Shown one piece after another: positions 10,265 to 22,634 of a stretch of 64,000 bases of DNA (the first letter of the stretch is position 1; each line of letters opens with the position of its first letter). The notes beneath the pieces were generated by a model. That model did not search any database and was not told where the DNA came from. It saw nothing but the letters and a program-made list of their open reading frames with translations. This DNA is from Endomychus coccineus (taxonomy: Eukaryota > Arthropoda > Insecta > Coleoptera > Endomychidae), in NCBI GenBank assembly GCA_958510875.1, contig OY294067.1, positions 143,073,546 through 143,137,545 of the forward strand. Reading direction: 5' to 3'. Position numbers and translations under genes: made by a program.

Positions 10265-10571
10265 GTTAAATAAAAGCTTGTACTTATTTAGAAAACGCTA
10301 ATGAAACACGTTATTTTATGATTTGTATAACATTGAAATTATTTCACAACTCTATGTTTTATACTGACACTTGTTACATGAATTATCGGAATTTTCCACA
10401 TATTAGAAATAACAGATCGATGACGTCACTTGAATACTAATATAAGAATTTCGGACACTTCTGCGAGTTAAATATATGAGTGTGATATTTATAACCAGGT
10501 GGTCCTCATGGTTCGATACGATTCTATAATTCTATTTGGAAAACTGAAGCTAAACCTGCGCTAAAAACAAT
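10265..10571 (+). repeat. Interspersed repeat family X, body segment
   Basis: Blocks ACGCTAATGAAACACGTT, ACAACTCTATGTTTTATACTGACAC, GATGACGTCACTTGAATACT and TATTTATAACCAGG recur in this order at 37360-37690 and, in part, at 37735-38050 and 34900-35270. The copy is cut at 10572 by the 3' end of an R2/R4-type LINE. Confidence 0.6.
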
Positions 10572-10665
10572 ACAGTCATTCTGGGTCCAATTAGAATACT
10601 TAGGGCACACGATTTAGGAACCTGAAGCTACTTACCGACAAGTGGGGAGGAGTAACTTCGGTTAA
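10572..10665 (+). mobile_element. 3'-end fragment of R2/R4-type LINE (+)
   Basis: CAGTCATTCTGGGTCCAATTAG through GAACCTGAAGCTACTT matches the 3' end of the plus-strand LINE copy at 46773-46860 and is inverted relative to the larger minus-strand copy starting at 10675. The two fragments stand 3' end to 3' end. Confidence 0.7.
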
Positions 10666-10674
10666 CTGCCTTTC

Positions 10675-12272
10675 AGGTTAGTAGCTTCAGGTTCCTAAAT
10701 CGTGTGCCCTAAGTATTCTAATTGAACCCGGAATGACTGCCTTTTGCATTCGGTCTATCAAGATCTGCGCCGGGTTCCTACAGGCCGGAATGATCTTCAA
10801 GTTTGAACGCAGCGAAGACCGAATTCCGCCCAAAACACCGATGATCAGAACCACTAATATGACCTTGTGGCCTGGGTATAGCGTGCGGAGCTCGAACAGG
10901 AGATCTTGATATTTTGTCCATTTTTCCACCTCTTTCAAGACTATGTTCTTCTCTGCCGGAGCGGAGAATTCGATGACATGCATAGTCTTGATTAGTTTAT
11001 CGAGGAGGACAACGTCAGGCCTATTTGCTTGTATGGACCTGATGGTCGGAAACGGATAATCCCAGAAGATCTGGCATTTTTTGTTTCCGACAACGGACTC
11101 AATATCTCCTGGCATGTAAGGCAGCACCGGCTCTTGGTCTATTCCGTACGAGTGCCTTAGATTGTAATACAGCACCCGTAGGGCCGCATTATGGCGATGG
11201 GTGTACGCCGAGACCGCTTTTGCCGGACATGCCGACAGAAGGTGGAAAAGCGTCTCAGGCGCCTTTCGACAGGCCCTGCAGCTGACATCAGGGACCTGCA
11301 CACCCATCACATTGCACCGATAGACCAAGGTGTTATTTACGCCATCTTGGCAAGCTGCGGTAAATCCCTCAGTCTCGGATGTAGGCCCGTCTGACCTTAG
11401 GTAGCCGAAGGTCAGCCCAGTTGACAAGCCGAGCGTTTCGATGTTTCGATAGAAAACATCGTGTATCGGCTTGTCAACATGCCGCCTGAGCGTAAGATCT
11501 TGCTCCGCGGCATTTATCTGGGCTTTCAGGCGAGAAGGTAGCAGCTCGAGGTTGCCCTCTAGTCGGCCTTCTCGACTGATCTGAAATTCGAGATCAAGTT
11601 CTTCCGCAGCTTTTTGTGCTGCCTTAACGATAAATGCCCCCACTCCGGCCATTTCGTGACTTTTAACTAGGCACAGGGGGGTGTCCGAGCTCCTTAGAAC
11701 TTTACAAACTATACTCAGAACCACACTTCGATGCAGGCCCTCCAGACTGAGGAGTCCCCTACCTCCCCGATGACGTGGAAGATAAATGCGGGAAACGAAC
11801 GATCTAGGATGCAAACTGTGATGGATATGCATCATTTTCCGGGTGTCTTTATCGAGTCTATGCAGCTCATCGACCGTCCATTCCACCACTCCAAAAGAGT
11901 GGAGCAGGACTGGAACGGCAAGCATATTTGTTGCAGACACCTTGTTCCCACTCAAAAGTTCGGAAGACCTAATCTTTCAAACAAGGTTTCTGTATTTGCC
12001 GCGGAGAGCCACCTTTACCTGGGAAGCGTCATAATTAGGACGCTGTTCAATTCCCAGGTATCGAAAGGTCTCTCCAGCATCGAAGTGTTTAAAGATGCTT
12101 CCGTCGGCAAGCTGCATATTCTCGTACACTACCGGAGATCGTCCTCTCCTCAAATGAAACACTGCGCATTTGTCCAATCCCAACCGCATCCCTACGGCTC
12201 GTGTATATTCCTGAACCACATTGAGAGATTGATAGAGGTTCTTCTCCCCAGAGGCATACAGTTTCAAATCAT

Positions 12273-12285
<13 letters not shown>
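10675..12285 (-). pseudogene. R2/R4-type LINE pol remnant (RT C-terminus, CCHC, REL endonuclease)
   Basis: The frame opens at the RT catalytic motif YMDD (minus strand, about 12282-12268), which abuts (TA)n, so the rest of RT is lost. It runs on through DLKLYASG, then a TGA at 11977-11979 where the related copy near 44430 has an Arg codon. It continues in the same frame for 422 codons to 10687. That part holds SLHPRS/RIYLPRHRGGRG, a CCHC-type knuckle CRACRKAPETLFHLLSAC (about 11230-11285) and a restriction-like endonuclease signature RPDVVLLD...HVIEFSAP (about 11020-10960) followed by EKWTKYQDLL. REL endonuclease plus a downstream knuckle is diagnostic of the R2/R4 superfamily, whose members target specific sites; exact clade not determinable by eye. 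Apart from the one nonsense codon the frame is open. Confidence 0.82.

Positions 12286-12341
<56 letters not shown>
12275..12341. repeat. (TA)n microsatellite between LINE and PLE
   Basis: A TA run of about 65 bp. It joins the LINE exactly at the TATATGGATGAT codons of its RT active site on one side and the PLE leader (ATTCTTTTATTG) on the other. Confidence 0.9.
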
Positions 12342-12342
<1 letters not shown>

Positions 12343-12438
12343 TTTTATTGATATTCTTAACCATTTGTAATATTTGTATGTTTTCTTGGTATATTGGTTC
12401 GTATATATACTGAAAATGAAATGAAAATTCTGTTTGAC

Positions 12439-12467
12439 GTTTCGACAATGTTTATTGTCTTTATCAA
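12439..12467 (-). ncRNA. Hammerhead-like core, PLE copy 2a
   Basis: Same layout as at 2751-2779, but stem II is GACAA/TTGTC, fully Watson-Crick, where copy 1 has a G-U pair. The stem therefore tolerates change that keeps pairing, while TTGATAA and GAAAC are unchanged. Confidence 0.48.
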
Positions 12468-12886
12468 AATGTGAATTAGTGTTTCCATGTAATTTAGAAA
12501 AGAATAGATGATTTCGATTGATGAAATGCGTCTGCAGCCGACTTGTGTTTTAAGATCCAATTAAAACTGCAGAAAACATTGGATCGGTTGTGTGTGAAGG
12601 AGTAATGTATGGCTAATTACAATTCGAAATGGATTGAATTTGATTGAATACAAGATATTTTAAGATTGTACAATTATAAATATCTATGATTATTGTATGA
12701 ACTAGTTATTCTATGATAAACACTTCCGATCTATCCATAATCAACTATTCAAGTTTAAGATAATTCTATGGAATTTAACCTCAAAATTGTTACTCATAAT
12801 GTCATAATAAAATAATACTTTATCTTTTTCAGGTTGAATTTTAAATAGACAAGTGGAAAGTGGCACTTCGAACTGATAAGATTTTG

Positions 12887-13537
12887 TCAAGTTTGAATTA
12901 GATTATTATAAAGTTTCGAAAGATTGGAATCTATTTTGTCATTTACACAATTGTTCTTTTTAATTTGAATAGATTCCAATATCAAACGTTTGTTGTCGTT
13001 TGTTTCAATATTCAAAATTTTCGTATTGTTGTAGTCGAATGTATGGTTAGTGTCTTTTACATGTTTATTGAGCGCAGTTGATGAATTTTTGGTATATTTG
13101 TGACCATTCAACCTTTTTTCGAGGTATTGTGAAGATTGGCCAATGTATACATTTTCGCAATCTTTGCAAGAGATGAAATAAACAGTATGGGTTATTTTTT
13201 TGAAAGGTACGCTGCTTTTTAAATTTGTAAAGATACTTTTCTGATTTAAATAACTCTTATGACATATACGTAGGTCATAAGGTTCCACTATATTACACAT
13301 TTTTTCTGACAGACCATTAATATATGGTAGTGATATGTAATGCTTATTATTTGATTTCTCATTATTGGTATTGATTTCACCAGATGAGTTATAAAATTTA
13401 TGAATTTTGTTTTCAGTTATCGAATTTACTAAATCAATGGGATAACCATTTCTTATTAAAGTTTCTTTTGTTTTTGTAATAGATATAGTTCTCAGTTCAG
13501 GAGAACGTAGTCGAATAGCTCTATCTATCATATTCAT
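12887..13537 (-). pseudogene. PLE C-terminal fragment with GIY-YIG domain, 216 aa
   Basis: An open frame covering the RT thumb region (LRSPELRTISI) and the GIY-YIG nuclease (TVYFIS, VYIGQSS, LEKRLNGH, LILES), ending at the same stop as copy 1. RT palm motifs are missing and the frame changes near 13540 (ORF fragment 13521-13790), so the gene is dead. Confidence 0.82.
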
Positions 13538-13699
13538 GATAGATATAAGAAAAATATATTTTCTTAGGTATATTAGAATTGAAATTAGTATACCTTCCTG
13601 ACCAAGTAGGTTCGGTATACCATTTTGTTAGAATTTTGGGTAAACCATATATTTTTGGAGGATGAGCATTATGTATCGTTAATTGTCTATGAATGTTAA

Positions 13700-15627
13700 A
13701 ATAATAACTTAGTAAAAAAATGGTTTGAAAAGAAATATATTTCAAAATACATTCATAGACAATTAACGATACATAATGCTCATCCTCCAAAAATATATGG
13801 TTTACCCAAAATTCATAAACCTAATATACCGATGCGACCTGTATTATGCAGCATTCAATCACCTTTTTATGAAATGGCTAAATACTTATCCAACATACTA
13901 AAAAACATAGCTTACAAAAATGAGTTTCACATCAAAGATTCTTGGGATTTCAAGGAATTCATTAACAAAATTACGATACCTAAAAACTATATCTTAGTAT
14001 CACTAGATGTCACATCTTTATATACAAATATCCCTTTAGAATTAGCTAAACAAATAATTCAAAATAAATGGGATGAAATAAAACTATATACAAATTTACC
14101 TATGAATGAGTTCTTAACAGCTATAGAATATACATTCACCGCTAATTTTTTACAATATAAAGATGATTGTTATAAACAATTAGATGGTTGTGCAATGGGC
14201 TCTCCAATATCAAGTATCATAGCCCAAATAGTAATGGAATTCCTCGAAGAAAAAGTAGTATCTCAACTAAATTATAATATAGCCTTCTTCAAAAGATATG
14301 TTGATGATTGTATTGCTGCAATCCCTGAAAACAAATGTAATGAATTTTTGAATTCTTTCAATTCCTTTCACCATAAGTTACAATTCACGATTGAATTAGA
14401 AAATCATAATGAAATAAATTCTTTAGATTTAACTTTAGTAAGAAAATCAAATGATAACAAAATTCTAACAAAATGGTATACCAAACCTACTTGGTCAGGA
14501 AGGTATACTAATTTCAATTCTAATATACCTAAAAAATATAAGAAAAATTTTATTATAAATCTAATAGATAGAGCTATTCGACTAAGTTCTCCTGAACTGA
14601 GAACTATATCTATTACAAAAACAAAAGAAACTTTAATAAGAAATGGTTATCCCATTGATTTAGTAAATTCGATAACTAAACACAAAATTCATAAATTGTA
14701 TAACTCATTTGGTGAAATCAATACCAATAATGAGAAAACTAATGATAGGCATTACATATCACTACCATATATTGGTGGACTTTCAGAGAAAATTTGTAAT
14801 ATAGTGGAACCTTATGACCTACATATATGTCATAAGAGTTATTTGAATCAGAAAAGTCTCTTTACAAAATTAAAAAGCAGCGTACCTTTCAAAAAAATAA
14901 CCCATACTGTTTATTCCATCCCTTGCAAAGATTGCGAAAAGGTATATATTGGCCAATCTTCACAATACCTCGAAAAAAGATTAAATGGCCACAAATATAC
15001 CAAAAATTCATCAACTGCGCTCAATAAACATGTGAAAGACACTAACCATACTTTCGACTACAACAATACAAAAATTTTAAATATTGAAACAAACGACAAC
15101 AAACGTTTGATATTAGAATCTATTCAAATTAAAAAGAACAATTGTGTAAATGACAAAATAGATTCCAATCTTTCGAAACTGTACAATAATCTAATTCAAA
15201 CTTAACAAAATTTTATTAATTTGAAGTGCCACTTTCCATTTGTCTATTTAAAATTCAACCTAAAAAAGATGAAGTATTATTTAACTATGACACTATAGAG
15301 TAACAATTTTGAGGTTAAATTCCATAGAATTATCTTAAACTTGAATAGTTATGATAGATCTGAAATGCTTATCATAGAATAACTAATTCATACAATAATT
15401 CATAGATATTTATAATTGTACAATATTGGAATGTCTTGTATTTAATCAAATTCAATCTATTTCAAATTGTAGTTAGCCATACATTACTCTTTCACACACA
15501 ACCGATCCAATGTTTTCTGCAGTTTTAATTGGATCTTAAAACACAAGTCGGCTGCAGACGCATTTCATTAATCGAAATCATCTATTCTTTTCTAAATTAC
15601 ATGGAAACACTAATTCAATTAACAATA
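13700..15627 (+). mobile_element. PLE copy 2b, plus strand, 5'-truncated
   Basis: Joined head to head with copy 2a near 13700. Coding sequence begins at the codons for LVKKWFEKKY and continues to the normal stop (15205), followed by the 3' untranslated region and terminal repeat, which stops at about 15627 just before the hammerhead-like core. Very close to copy 1 in sequence. Confidence 0.85.
13832..15205 (+). pseudogene. 5'-truncated PLE RT/GIY-YIG ORF, 457 aa
   Basis: Matches residues from about 352 to the end of the 808-aa protein. It includes SLDVTSLYTNIP, the YVDD active site (about 14299-14310) and the complete GIY-YIG module (TVYSIP...VYIGQSS, LEKRLNGH). The open frame extends upstream of the Met to about 13707. 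RT fingers and the KADKGN region are missing. Domains that remain look undamaged, but no own start or leader exists. Confidence 0.85.
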
Positions 15628-17305
15628 TGGATTTGAATTATTAAAAAAATGTTTCTGATAATATTCACTGAACCACAGAACTAAATAATTTTCACATGAA
15701 ACGGATGAGAAATTTTACTAATCTGAACAACAGCAGCATTCAACAGTAAGTGACACGTGGTGATCATTTATTATGTATCTACATTACAATAGCAGCGTGG
15801 TCCACGTATACGTTGCCGCGTCTTTATTTTGAGGGGTTGGGAGGGAGGACCGGTTCAGATAAACAGCTGCTCTATGAAACGGTGGATGCCATAGAGATCT
15901 TATTATATGATAGATGCTGTGTTATAGTATAGTGTAGACTCTATAGTTTAAGAATAATACTCACCTGCTACTCCCGCCCGGTTTTATTACGTATATGTCC
16001 ATAGCATATGTAAAAGATGCTGTGTGGAATATAAAAAGACTGAGTAGAGAAGATAGAAAAAAATTTTAGATGAGCGGGAATTTATTTCAAATTAAAAAAT
16101 TAAAGAACAAGAATTCGATTTTGTTCTTGATTTAAATTAGTAACGACCCCCTTTTAACAAATTTTTAGATATTTAACATGAAAAAACAACCTCCACAACC
16201 CCTAACTGAGGATTTTTGGTTAGTTTTGATGAAATTTTGGAAATTGGGCAATTTTTCGGTTGAAAAAATAATAACAAACTCTTACAAGAAAGTAACCGGT
16301 AAGCTTTTTTCTACACGTTATCCCGAATCGAATGCACTTTGTTTCATCAAAATCGGTCCATATCGTTCGATTTTCGTAATGAAATACCTATTTGACTCGA
16401 CTAAGAACTTGAAGTTTAGTAATTACCAACTTCAACAAATTCGATGATAATTATAATACTTGATACAACACACATACAAATATTGGAGCACGTATACCAG
16501 AATGTCAGCTGGGGTCATTTGAACGCTAGTAAAACAGGATCATTTATTTATTCAATCAGGCTACAGAGTGGTTACTGCAGATTTATAGTTTCTGACAAAA
16601 ACTCATAATGATTATAGACTATTATTTTGTCATATGTGATCAGGAATTTCAATATTCGGGTCCTTTATTGTAGTTTTCTTGTTTAACATTCGTGAACCAC
16701 TATATGATGATGATAACTTATTTGAAGTTTTGAAACGAGCCACTTTTATTCCATTGCGGGAGGAGTAAGGTGGATGAGCAAAGATGGCGTTGCGGACGAG
16801 ACAGCGTAGAAGGCCAAATTCGAGATTTAAATCAAGTGATGGTGTTCGTACGATCGTACGATGTGTCGTCATGATATCCGTTAGCGCGTAACTGTCATCG
16901 ATCAAGTGCGAACACGTATCTAGTAATATTAAGTTGAATTTTAGTAGATTTGTTATTTTATAATAATTTTGTTCCGGATGAGACTAGGCTTTTTTGATTA
17001 TTGATGTTAGGTTGTGATGCGATATTGCTATAATGAGCTATCTATAAATATACAGAATTTCTGTGAAAAGGAGGTCAATACGTTATAACCATGAAAGCAA
17101 TATGAGTTTCAAAATGATATTTCTCGTTTTCGATATGCCATCAACTTATGAAAATCGGAACAGTTTTTTGTTAATAACTCGAAATTCGATAAGGTTTGAA
17201 TTCCTGAAGTATTGGTCCTTGATTGGCGTCTACGCGGCTTACAGGAATCTCATAATTTTCATATACTAAAACGAAAGAATTAAGTACAATTTTGTAGTGG
17301 GTATA
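15628..17305. other. No gene recognised
   Basis: AT-rich, several ORFs below 95 codons on both strands, none with recognisable domains or splice context I could support. Confidence 0.45.
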
Positions 17306-17308
17306 AAA

Positions 17309-17898
17309 ATATCAAGAACGAAGAGCTTGCCAAAAAAACCCGGTAGTTGGTGGAACACAGATAAAAATAGTAATAAGACAGTATTAGGAAATTAATTTTT
17401 TTGTCCTCCTAAGATCTTAAAATTAAGTATTTCTTCACATAACATTATAACGCCACCACTATCGCTCGTTCTTGTATTGACAATCTTCTGTTACATATTG
17501 AATGAGTTTGAATCATCATATCAAAATAACAATTATTAATAACAGTTAGGCGACTAACGGAAGCCTCGCTATTTTTTAAGTTTGTTTTGTTTTCGATTAT
17601 TAACGATTTCATAATACGAAGAACGAAGGGCTTGCCAAGAATATCCGAAAGTCAGTGGAACACGGATGATAATAGTAATGAAACAATACCATGAAATTAA
17701 TTTTATTGTCTTTCTAAGATCACATAACATTATAACGCCACTAGTATCGCTCGTTCTTGAGTTAGTAATCTACTGTTACATATTGAATGAATTTGAATCA
17801 TCATAAGAAATTAACAGTTGTCTGAAATAGGTTATTATGTTCTTGGAATTATGGAATCATTAATAGCCGAAAACAAAACCAACTTAAAAAATAGCGAG
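17309..17898. mobile_element. Small MITE with partial tandem copy
   Basis: 17565-17615 (CTCGCTATTTTTTAAGTTTG...) is the inverted counterpart of about 17845-17898, giving a 334-bp TIR element. Its interior (17618-17815: GAACGAAGGGCTTGCCAAG, CATAACATTATAACGCCAC, ATATCGCTCGTTCTTG-like blocks) repeats 17312-17500 upstream in direct orientation, so a second partial copy lies beside it. No ORF. Confidence 0.6.
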
Positions 17899-18239
17899 AC
17901 TGGAAGAATGTCTCGAATTCCTTCCATTTTTTTGAATACACTGCGATCTCTCTCTTCGAAAGAGAATCTTAGGCTCTAAAAAATATTAAGCTTCAGTATG
18001 AACTGCCTCGAGCTTGGAAGATTCTTTCCCTTTGATGATTCTCGCTCAAAATCTGAGACTGAATAGTTCAAAGGAGTAAACTCATGGAACGGGGTGGACA
18101 ATAACAGAAGCATCTTGACTTCGCCGAATTCACCTATGAGAAAAGATTTCATATGAATAGTTCCTAACATTCTGAAAAACACAGAGGAACAAATTTTATG
18201 ATAAAATTACACGAGCAAAAGGAAAATATCTCTGAAACC

Positions 18240-18660
18240 TGTCCACATATTGATTTAAAATTCATTCCATGATGCTTCTTTGCTGTAGCTTTAAGATATT
18301 ATTCGACCCATGTGTGTGTGTTCTGAAAAGTTTTCAACCCATTTCTCGTAAAAGTTGCTTCGTCAGTAAACAAAACGTTCCTGATGAAATGTCCATCTCG
18401 ATTATTCTTTTCACATATCCAACCCCAAAAAGAGTCTTGCTTTGGAGTTTCGAATATGGAATGAGTAGGGCTGTTGATTTCCCAGAATATAGTGTATTCG
18501 TTTTCTTAATGTGGCAGATCTGCCTATCCGAAGCCATGATACTAATAATTAATGTTCGGTGCTTCACAGATAATCTTTTCAAATTTTCACCTCCTGTTCG
18601 GGTTGAATTATACGCATTCGGCCGTAATCACCTCCTCGTTTATTGCTAAATGTTACACTG
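18240..18660 (-). pseudogene. IS630/mariner-type (DDE_3) transposase relic
   Basis: On the minus strand near 18398-18310 one frame reads FIRNVLFTDEATFTRNG followed by NTHTWVE. This is the second catalytic Asp block of Tc1/mariner-superfamily transposases widespread in insects. The reading frame breaks on both sides (stop directly after NTHTWVE). The 126-codon ORF on the other strand is an antisense shadow. A related relic lies at 58770-59150. Confidence 0.6.
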
Positions 18661-21600
18661 CGTCTCAGGCGATTAACCAAACCAGGAAAATATTTTCTTT
18701 TGTATGAACTCGACTTGGAAATTTTCCTACATAGCCCTCAGCGGTTGAACTAGCACTTTTCTATTCGAGAAACTGGGGGAAATTTTTACCGTTCACCGCA
18801 AATATTTTCAATCTTAACCATTATGAGAATAATATCGATATGTTGACAAAAGGGAAAATTTTCTAATCCATGAACCATTTTGTTCTTATTTACATCCAAG
18901 AAGACTTCTAATTTTATTTTCTAATCTTTTAAGTATTGGAAAGAAAAATACTGAAAGAACAACATTTGATTTAAGATTAAACAAAGCTTCCGTATGTATG
19001 TGTGATGTCACAACCGCTTACTTGATTTAGAGTGTGCCTATATGAAAATAATTATGAGACTACCGTATGCCTCGTAAATGCCAATCGAGGACTATGCTTT
19101 TCAAATTATCTCTAAAATGAATCATTTTATTGAAATCTCATAGGCAAAAATGATCCTGAAAAGGTAGCTGGGAATTCACTGGCGCAGGAAGTGGAAACTA
19201 GGGAATCAGTGGATTATTTATTATTATTTGGATTATTTGATACTGTTTTTTTTTGTTTTGTTTTTAGCAAACGTTGTGGTGACTCTTCAAGTTGAAGCAC
19301 TGTACCAAATTTGAATTCAATACCATATCAAGTATTCGTGTTATTAAGAAAAATCTGTTTCAATTTTCAAAGTTTGACGCCTTGTATATCAAACATGGGG
19401 GCCAAAATGGAATACGGGATCATTGTGGTAATTGTTTTTGCTCAAGGAATATGATGTCCAATGTCCTGTATAATACAGGATCAGATATGAACGGTGGAAC
19501 GCTTGTTGTTGGTAAGGTGTGGTGGGAAATAGCCATGTTACAAATGTTTATGATGATAATTCTCAAGAGAAGTGTTGACATTCGGTTGATCCAAGTAATG
19601 TGAGGTCAATCGGTCTGGAACCAGAGAGATCAAAGCCCATTTGAACCTCAGATGAGCCTCCTCTACGAGACAAATTTAACGATGAGTAAGTTTGTTCAGT
19701 AGCACTACATTGAATTACCAAAAAAAAACATGTAGGTAAACTATTGATCTAATTTGATGATAAATGCTTGACTTCAGAATCATAGTCTGGTAGAGAATAA
19801 TTCTCGTTACGGGTGAAGGATGCACATTATCTATATTTGTATTCTCGTTTCGTCTGGACTTGTTTCGTTTCGTTTCCTCTCGACGGCATCATTGATCAGT
19901 TGATGAGAATTATTGAAATTCTGTAGGTGACATTATTGGTATACGGGAGGCGGGCAGTGAATAAGGAATTTCGTGGCTCAGTCTGATTTACAGAGTCAGA
20001 TGAATTTTATTTCTTCATTGATTTTGGTTATAGTAATGGGAAGATCGATTCAGAGATGACGGCTTGGTTTGGGATTCACATTTTCAGGTTATCACATATC
20101 CATCGGTTTTGATAGGTTCCACACATACTGCTCTCAAGTGCCGTTAACTTAAACATCCAGAAATTCAACTTCCATGATGAAGCAAATACTTGGGTCCAAG
20201 AAAGTCATATGATTGAGACAAGAAATCTAATTTTTTGATCTATCATGATTTAAAAATTCCAATCATTAACATTGATAATTTAGACGATCTAAATATATCA
20301 ATTATGGGAACTTCGATTAGCTACGGCGAAGAGAAATTCATCATTGGGTGTGACTATAATGATAAATAATCTTTCATTTGGCTATAATTAATTGTCCTTG
20401 AAATATTTGAACATGCATGGTGATTGTAATCAAGAAAAAATTCTTCCTAGAACTATATAGTAAGGAGGACTAAATTATTGTGTAAGATCATTGTAAATAG
20501 TAACAATTATACCCATATATTCAGCTCAGAAAAACGAAACATACATTAAGCTGTAGGATGTGAATTCCGAATGTTTTACGTATAATTATTATTACTTATA
20601 TATGAAGTTACTTGTATTCAAGGTGATATATATTCACTGTTGGCCTATTAAATGCTAAGAATTGAACGATGCTGATGAGTTGTGGACCAGAAGGTTATTA
20701 GAGTTCCATTTTATGGCCAGTAATTTTGTGATAACTGAGTGATTAGATAGTATCGAAAGTAAGTGCACAAGCAAGCTTGTGAGGGAAATAATACCCTCAG
20801 GCGAAATTCCAGTTCAGATTCTACCACAATAAATAAACTGACAAATACAAATTCCGTAATATTGCATGACCACGATCGAATAATTCATATGAATGAAAAT
20901 TTATGGCCTAACAGGTTTTAGATTGTTTAATAATTTTGTCGTTCACATTTACATGAGCCTATATATTAATCAAACATTGCTTCTAAATGCTGAATATAAA
21001 TTCAGTATGTCATACAAGCTTCGGTTGATAATCAAAATAACAATTACGTATTTATAATAGTTACCCCGGTTTCTGATCGATGAGTTAGATTATTATCTTC
21101 CAAATGACATGACGGATGAATGGATTTGAATACAATAATGTCATATATCACCTTCGACATATGCTTCATACGTTACTGTGGAACATTGAACTGGGAGCGA
21201 TACTGGCTGTATAATGGTACAACAGTCAACAAGAAAATAGGCTTCCATTGTTTTGGAACGCAATTCACCTCCCTAAAAATAGGAATGAATTCGCATGCTA
21301 TGAAACCAATACCTTCCTCCAACTTTCAGCACATCTACAATAAAATAATGAATATCACTTCCCAAAGTTATACACTATGGTTCTTCCAAATATAACATAT
21401 TAATTGATGAGACAAATCTATTCAATTTTTCACACTGTAACATTCACCTCAACAACAGCACCAGAAAACACTAGCATATTTCCACTAATGTCTTATGGTA
21501 CATAGTTTCGCTCAAGAAGACGTTATTTCTGAGGAAATTCGATATTTAGATCAGACTTCACTTGTCCTTAAGTCATATACCTCTGCTACCACTTTAGTTT

Positions 21601-22280
21601 CCTTGCATTAACTTGCAGGAGCTTCACCCCTGCTTCGTTTACTTGTGATTTTGAGTTTTGTGTCACTTATATTTGTAAAGCTGCAGCAATTCTATTTTCT
21701 AATGACATTCCATATCCAGGTTATGATTCAAAGTAGCCAATCCATCTTCAGGAAACCATTTTGATCGTTCTCACAGCCCACGACGTGAATCTATGTAGAA
21801 TAATTACAGTCCAGGGAAGAACTGTCTCCCAGTGATCACCTGGAATCAACATCTACTGACATAACATTTATTTGGAAGCTCGTCACAGCTCAACATCATA
21901 CAATATATGTATATTGTTAGGGTTGGTTAAATTTTATGCTTCATGTTGGATAATTTGGACAACTTTGTGAGAAATTTATTTCGGATTACTTACATCCAAA
22001 AATCAAAAGTCATTCCTTTCATAATTTTACTTCACAAGGTATGTCAACTTCAAACATTGAATCCTGATCATCCTGATCTTATTCATTTACGCGCTCTTAA
22101 GTAAATGAGGCGTCAGGAGATTCCTCTTATTCAGCGTCCAACGATGTATCTCACATTCGGCCATTCTGTGGAATTTCCGATTCGGAAATTTCAGCAATTC
22201 TGAAACACCCACCAAAAAATTAGTTCAACAACAAAACGTGTCGATCATATCAATTCGAAATTGAACACAACTTATATAAT
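18661..22280. other. No gene recognised (3.6 kb)
   Basis: AT-rich sequence with short chance ORFs only. I see no TE protein motif, RNA gene, palindrome or tandem array. Confidence 0.4.
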
Positions 22281-22630
22281 TGAGTTTCTTTCAATTCAAA
22301 ACCAACGAGATTCTTCCAATTCAAAACTCAAAAGCTTCTTCCAACCCAAAACCTAAGAGTTTCCTTAAACTCAAAACCCAAGATTTCTTTCAACTCAGAA
22401 ACCTAAGAGTTTTTTTCAACTCAAAACCTGAGAGTTTCTTTCAACTCAAAACCTAAGTGTTTCTTCCAATTCAGAACCTAAGAATTTCTTTCTACTCAAA
22501 ATCTAAGATTTCCTTTCAATTCAAAACATATAACTTTCTTTCAACCCAAAATCTGAGAATTTATTTCAACTCAAAACCTTAAAGTTTTCTTCAGCTCAAA
22601 ACTCAAGAGTTTCTTGCAACTCAAAACATA
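22281..22630. repeat. 25-bp minisatellite, about 14 copies
   Basis: Consensus about AAAACCTAAGAGTTTCTTTC plus AACTC. Nearly every unit is 25 bp (two differ by one base) with point changes. It lies just beyond the integrase end of the gypsy relic, possibly in its 3' region. Confidence 0.88.
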
Positions 22631-22634
22631 CTCA

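Larger units (their letters stand above)
12342..13698 (-). mobile_element. PLE copy 2a, minus strand, internally deleted
   Basis: Leader/terminal repeat at 12342-12886, then the 3' part of the ORF. The copy is 5'-truncated at the codons for IHRQLTIHN (about 13695). It has an internal deletion joining the YGLPKI codons to ILTKWYT (about 13640), removing most of RT including YVDD. Some base differences from copy 1 are visible throughout. Confidence 0.8.

Noticed and set aside
11731..12351. 206-codon plus-strand ORF
   Set aside because: Antisense to the R2/R4-type LINE frame, and its end is translated (TA)n (YIYIYI).
18269..18649. 126-codon plus-strand ORF
   Set aside because: Lies opposite the mariner-type transposase relic, which shows real motifs on the minus strand.
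20670..20700. CTGATGAG near 20672 as hammerhead
   Set aside because: Lacks a paired stem II and the GAAA box.
22281..22630. CRISPR-like array
   Set aside because: Units are contiguous 25-bp repeats without spacers, in a eukaryotic transposon context.
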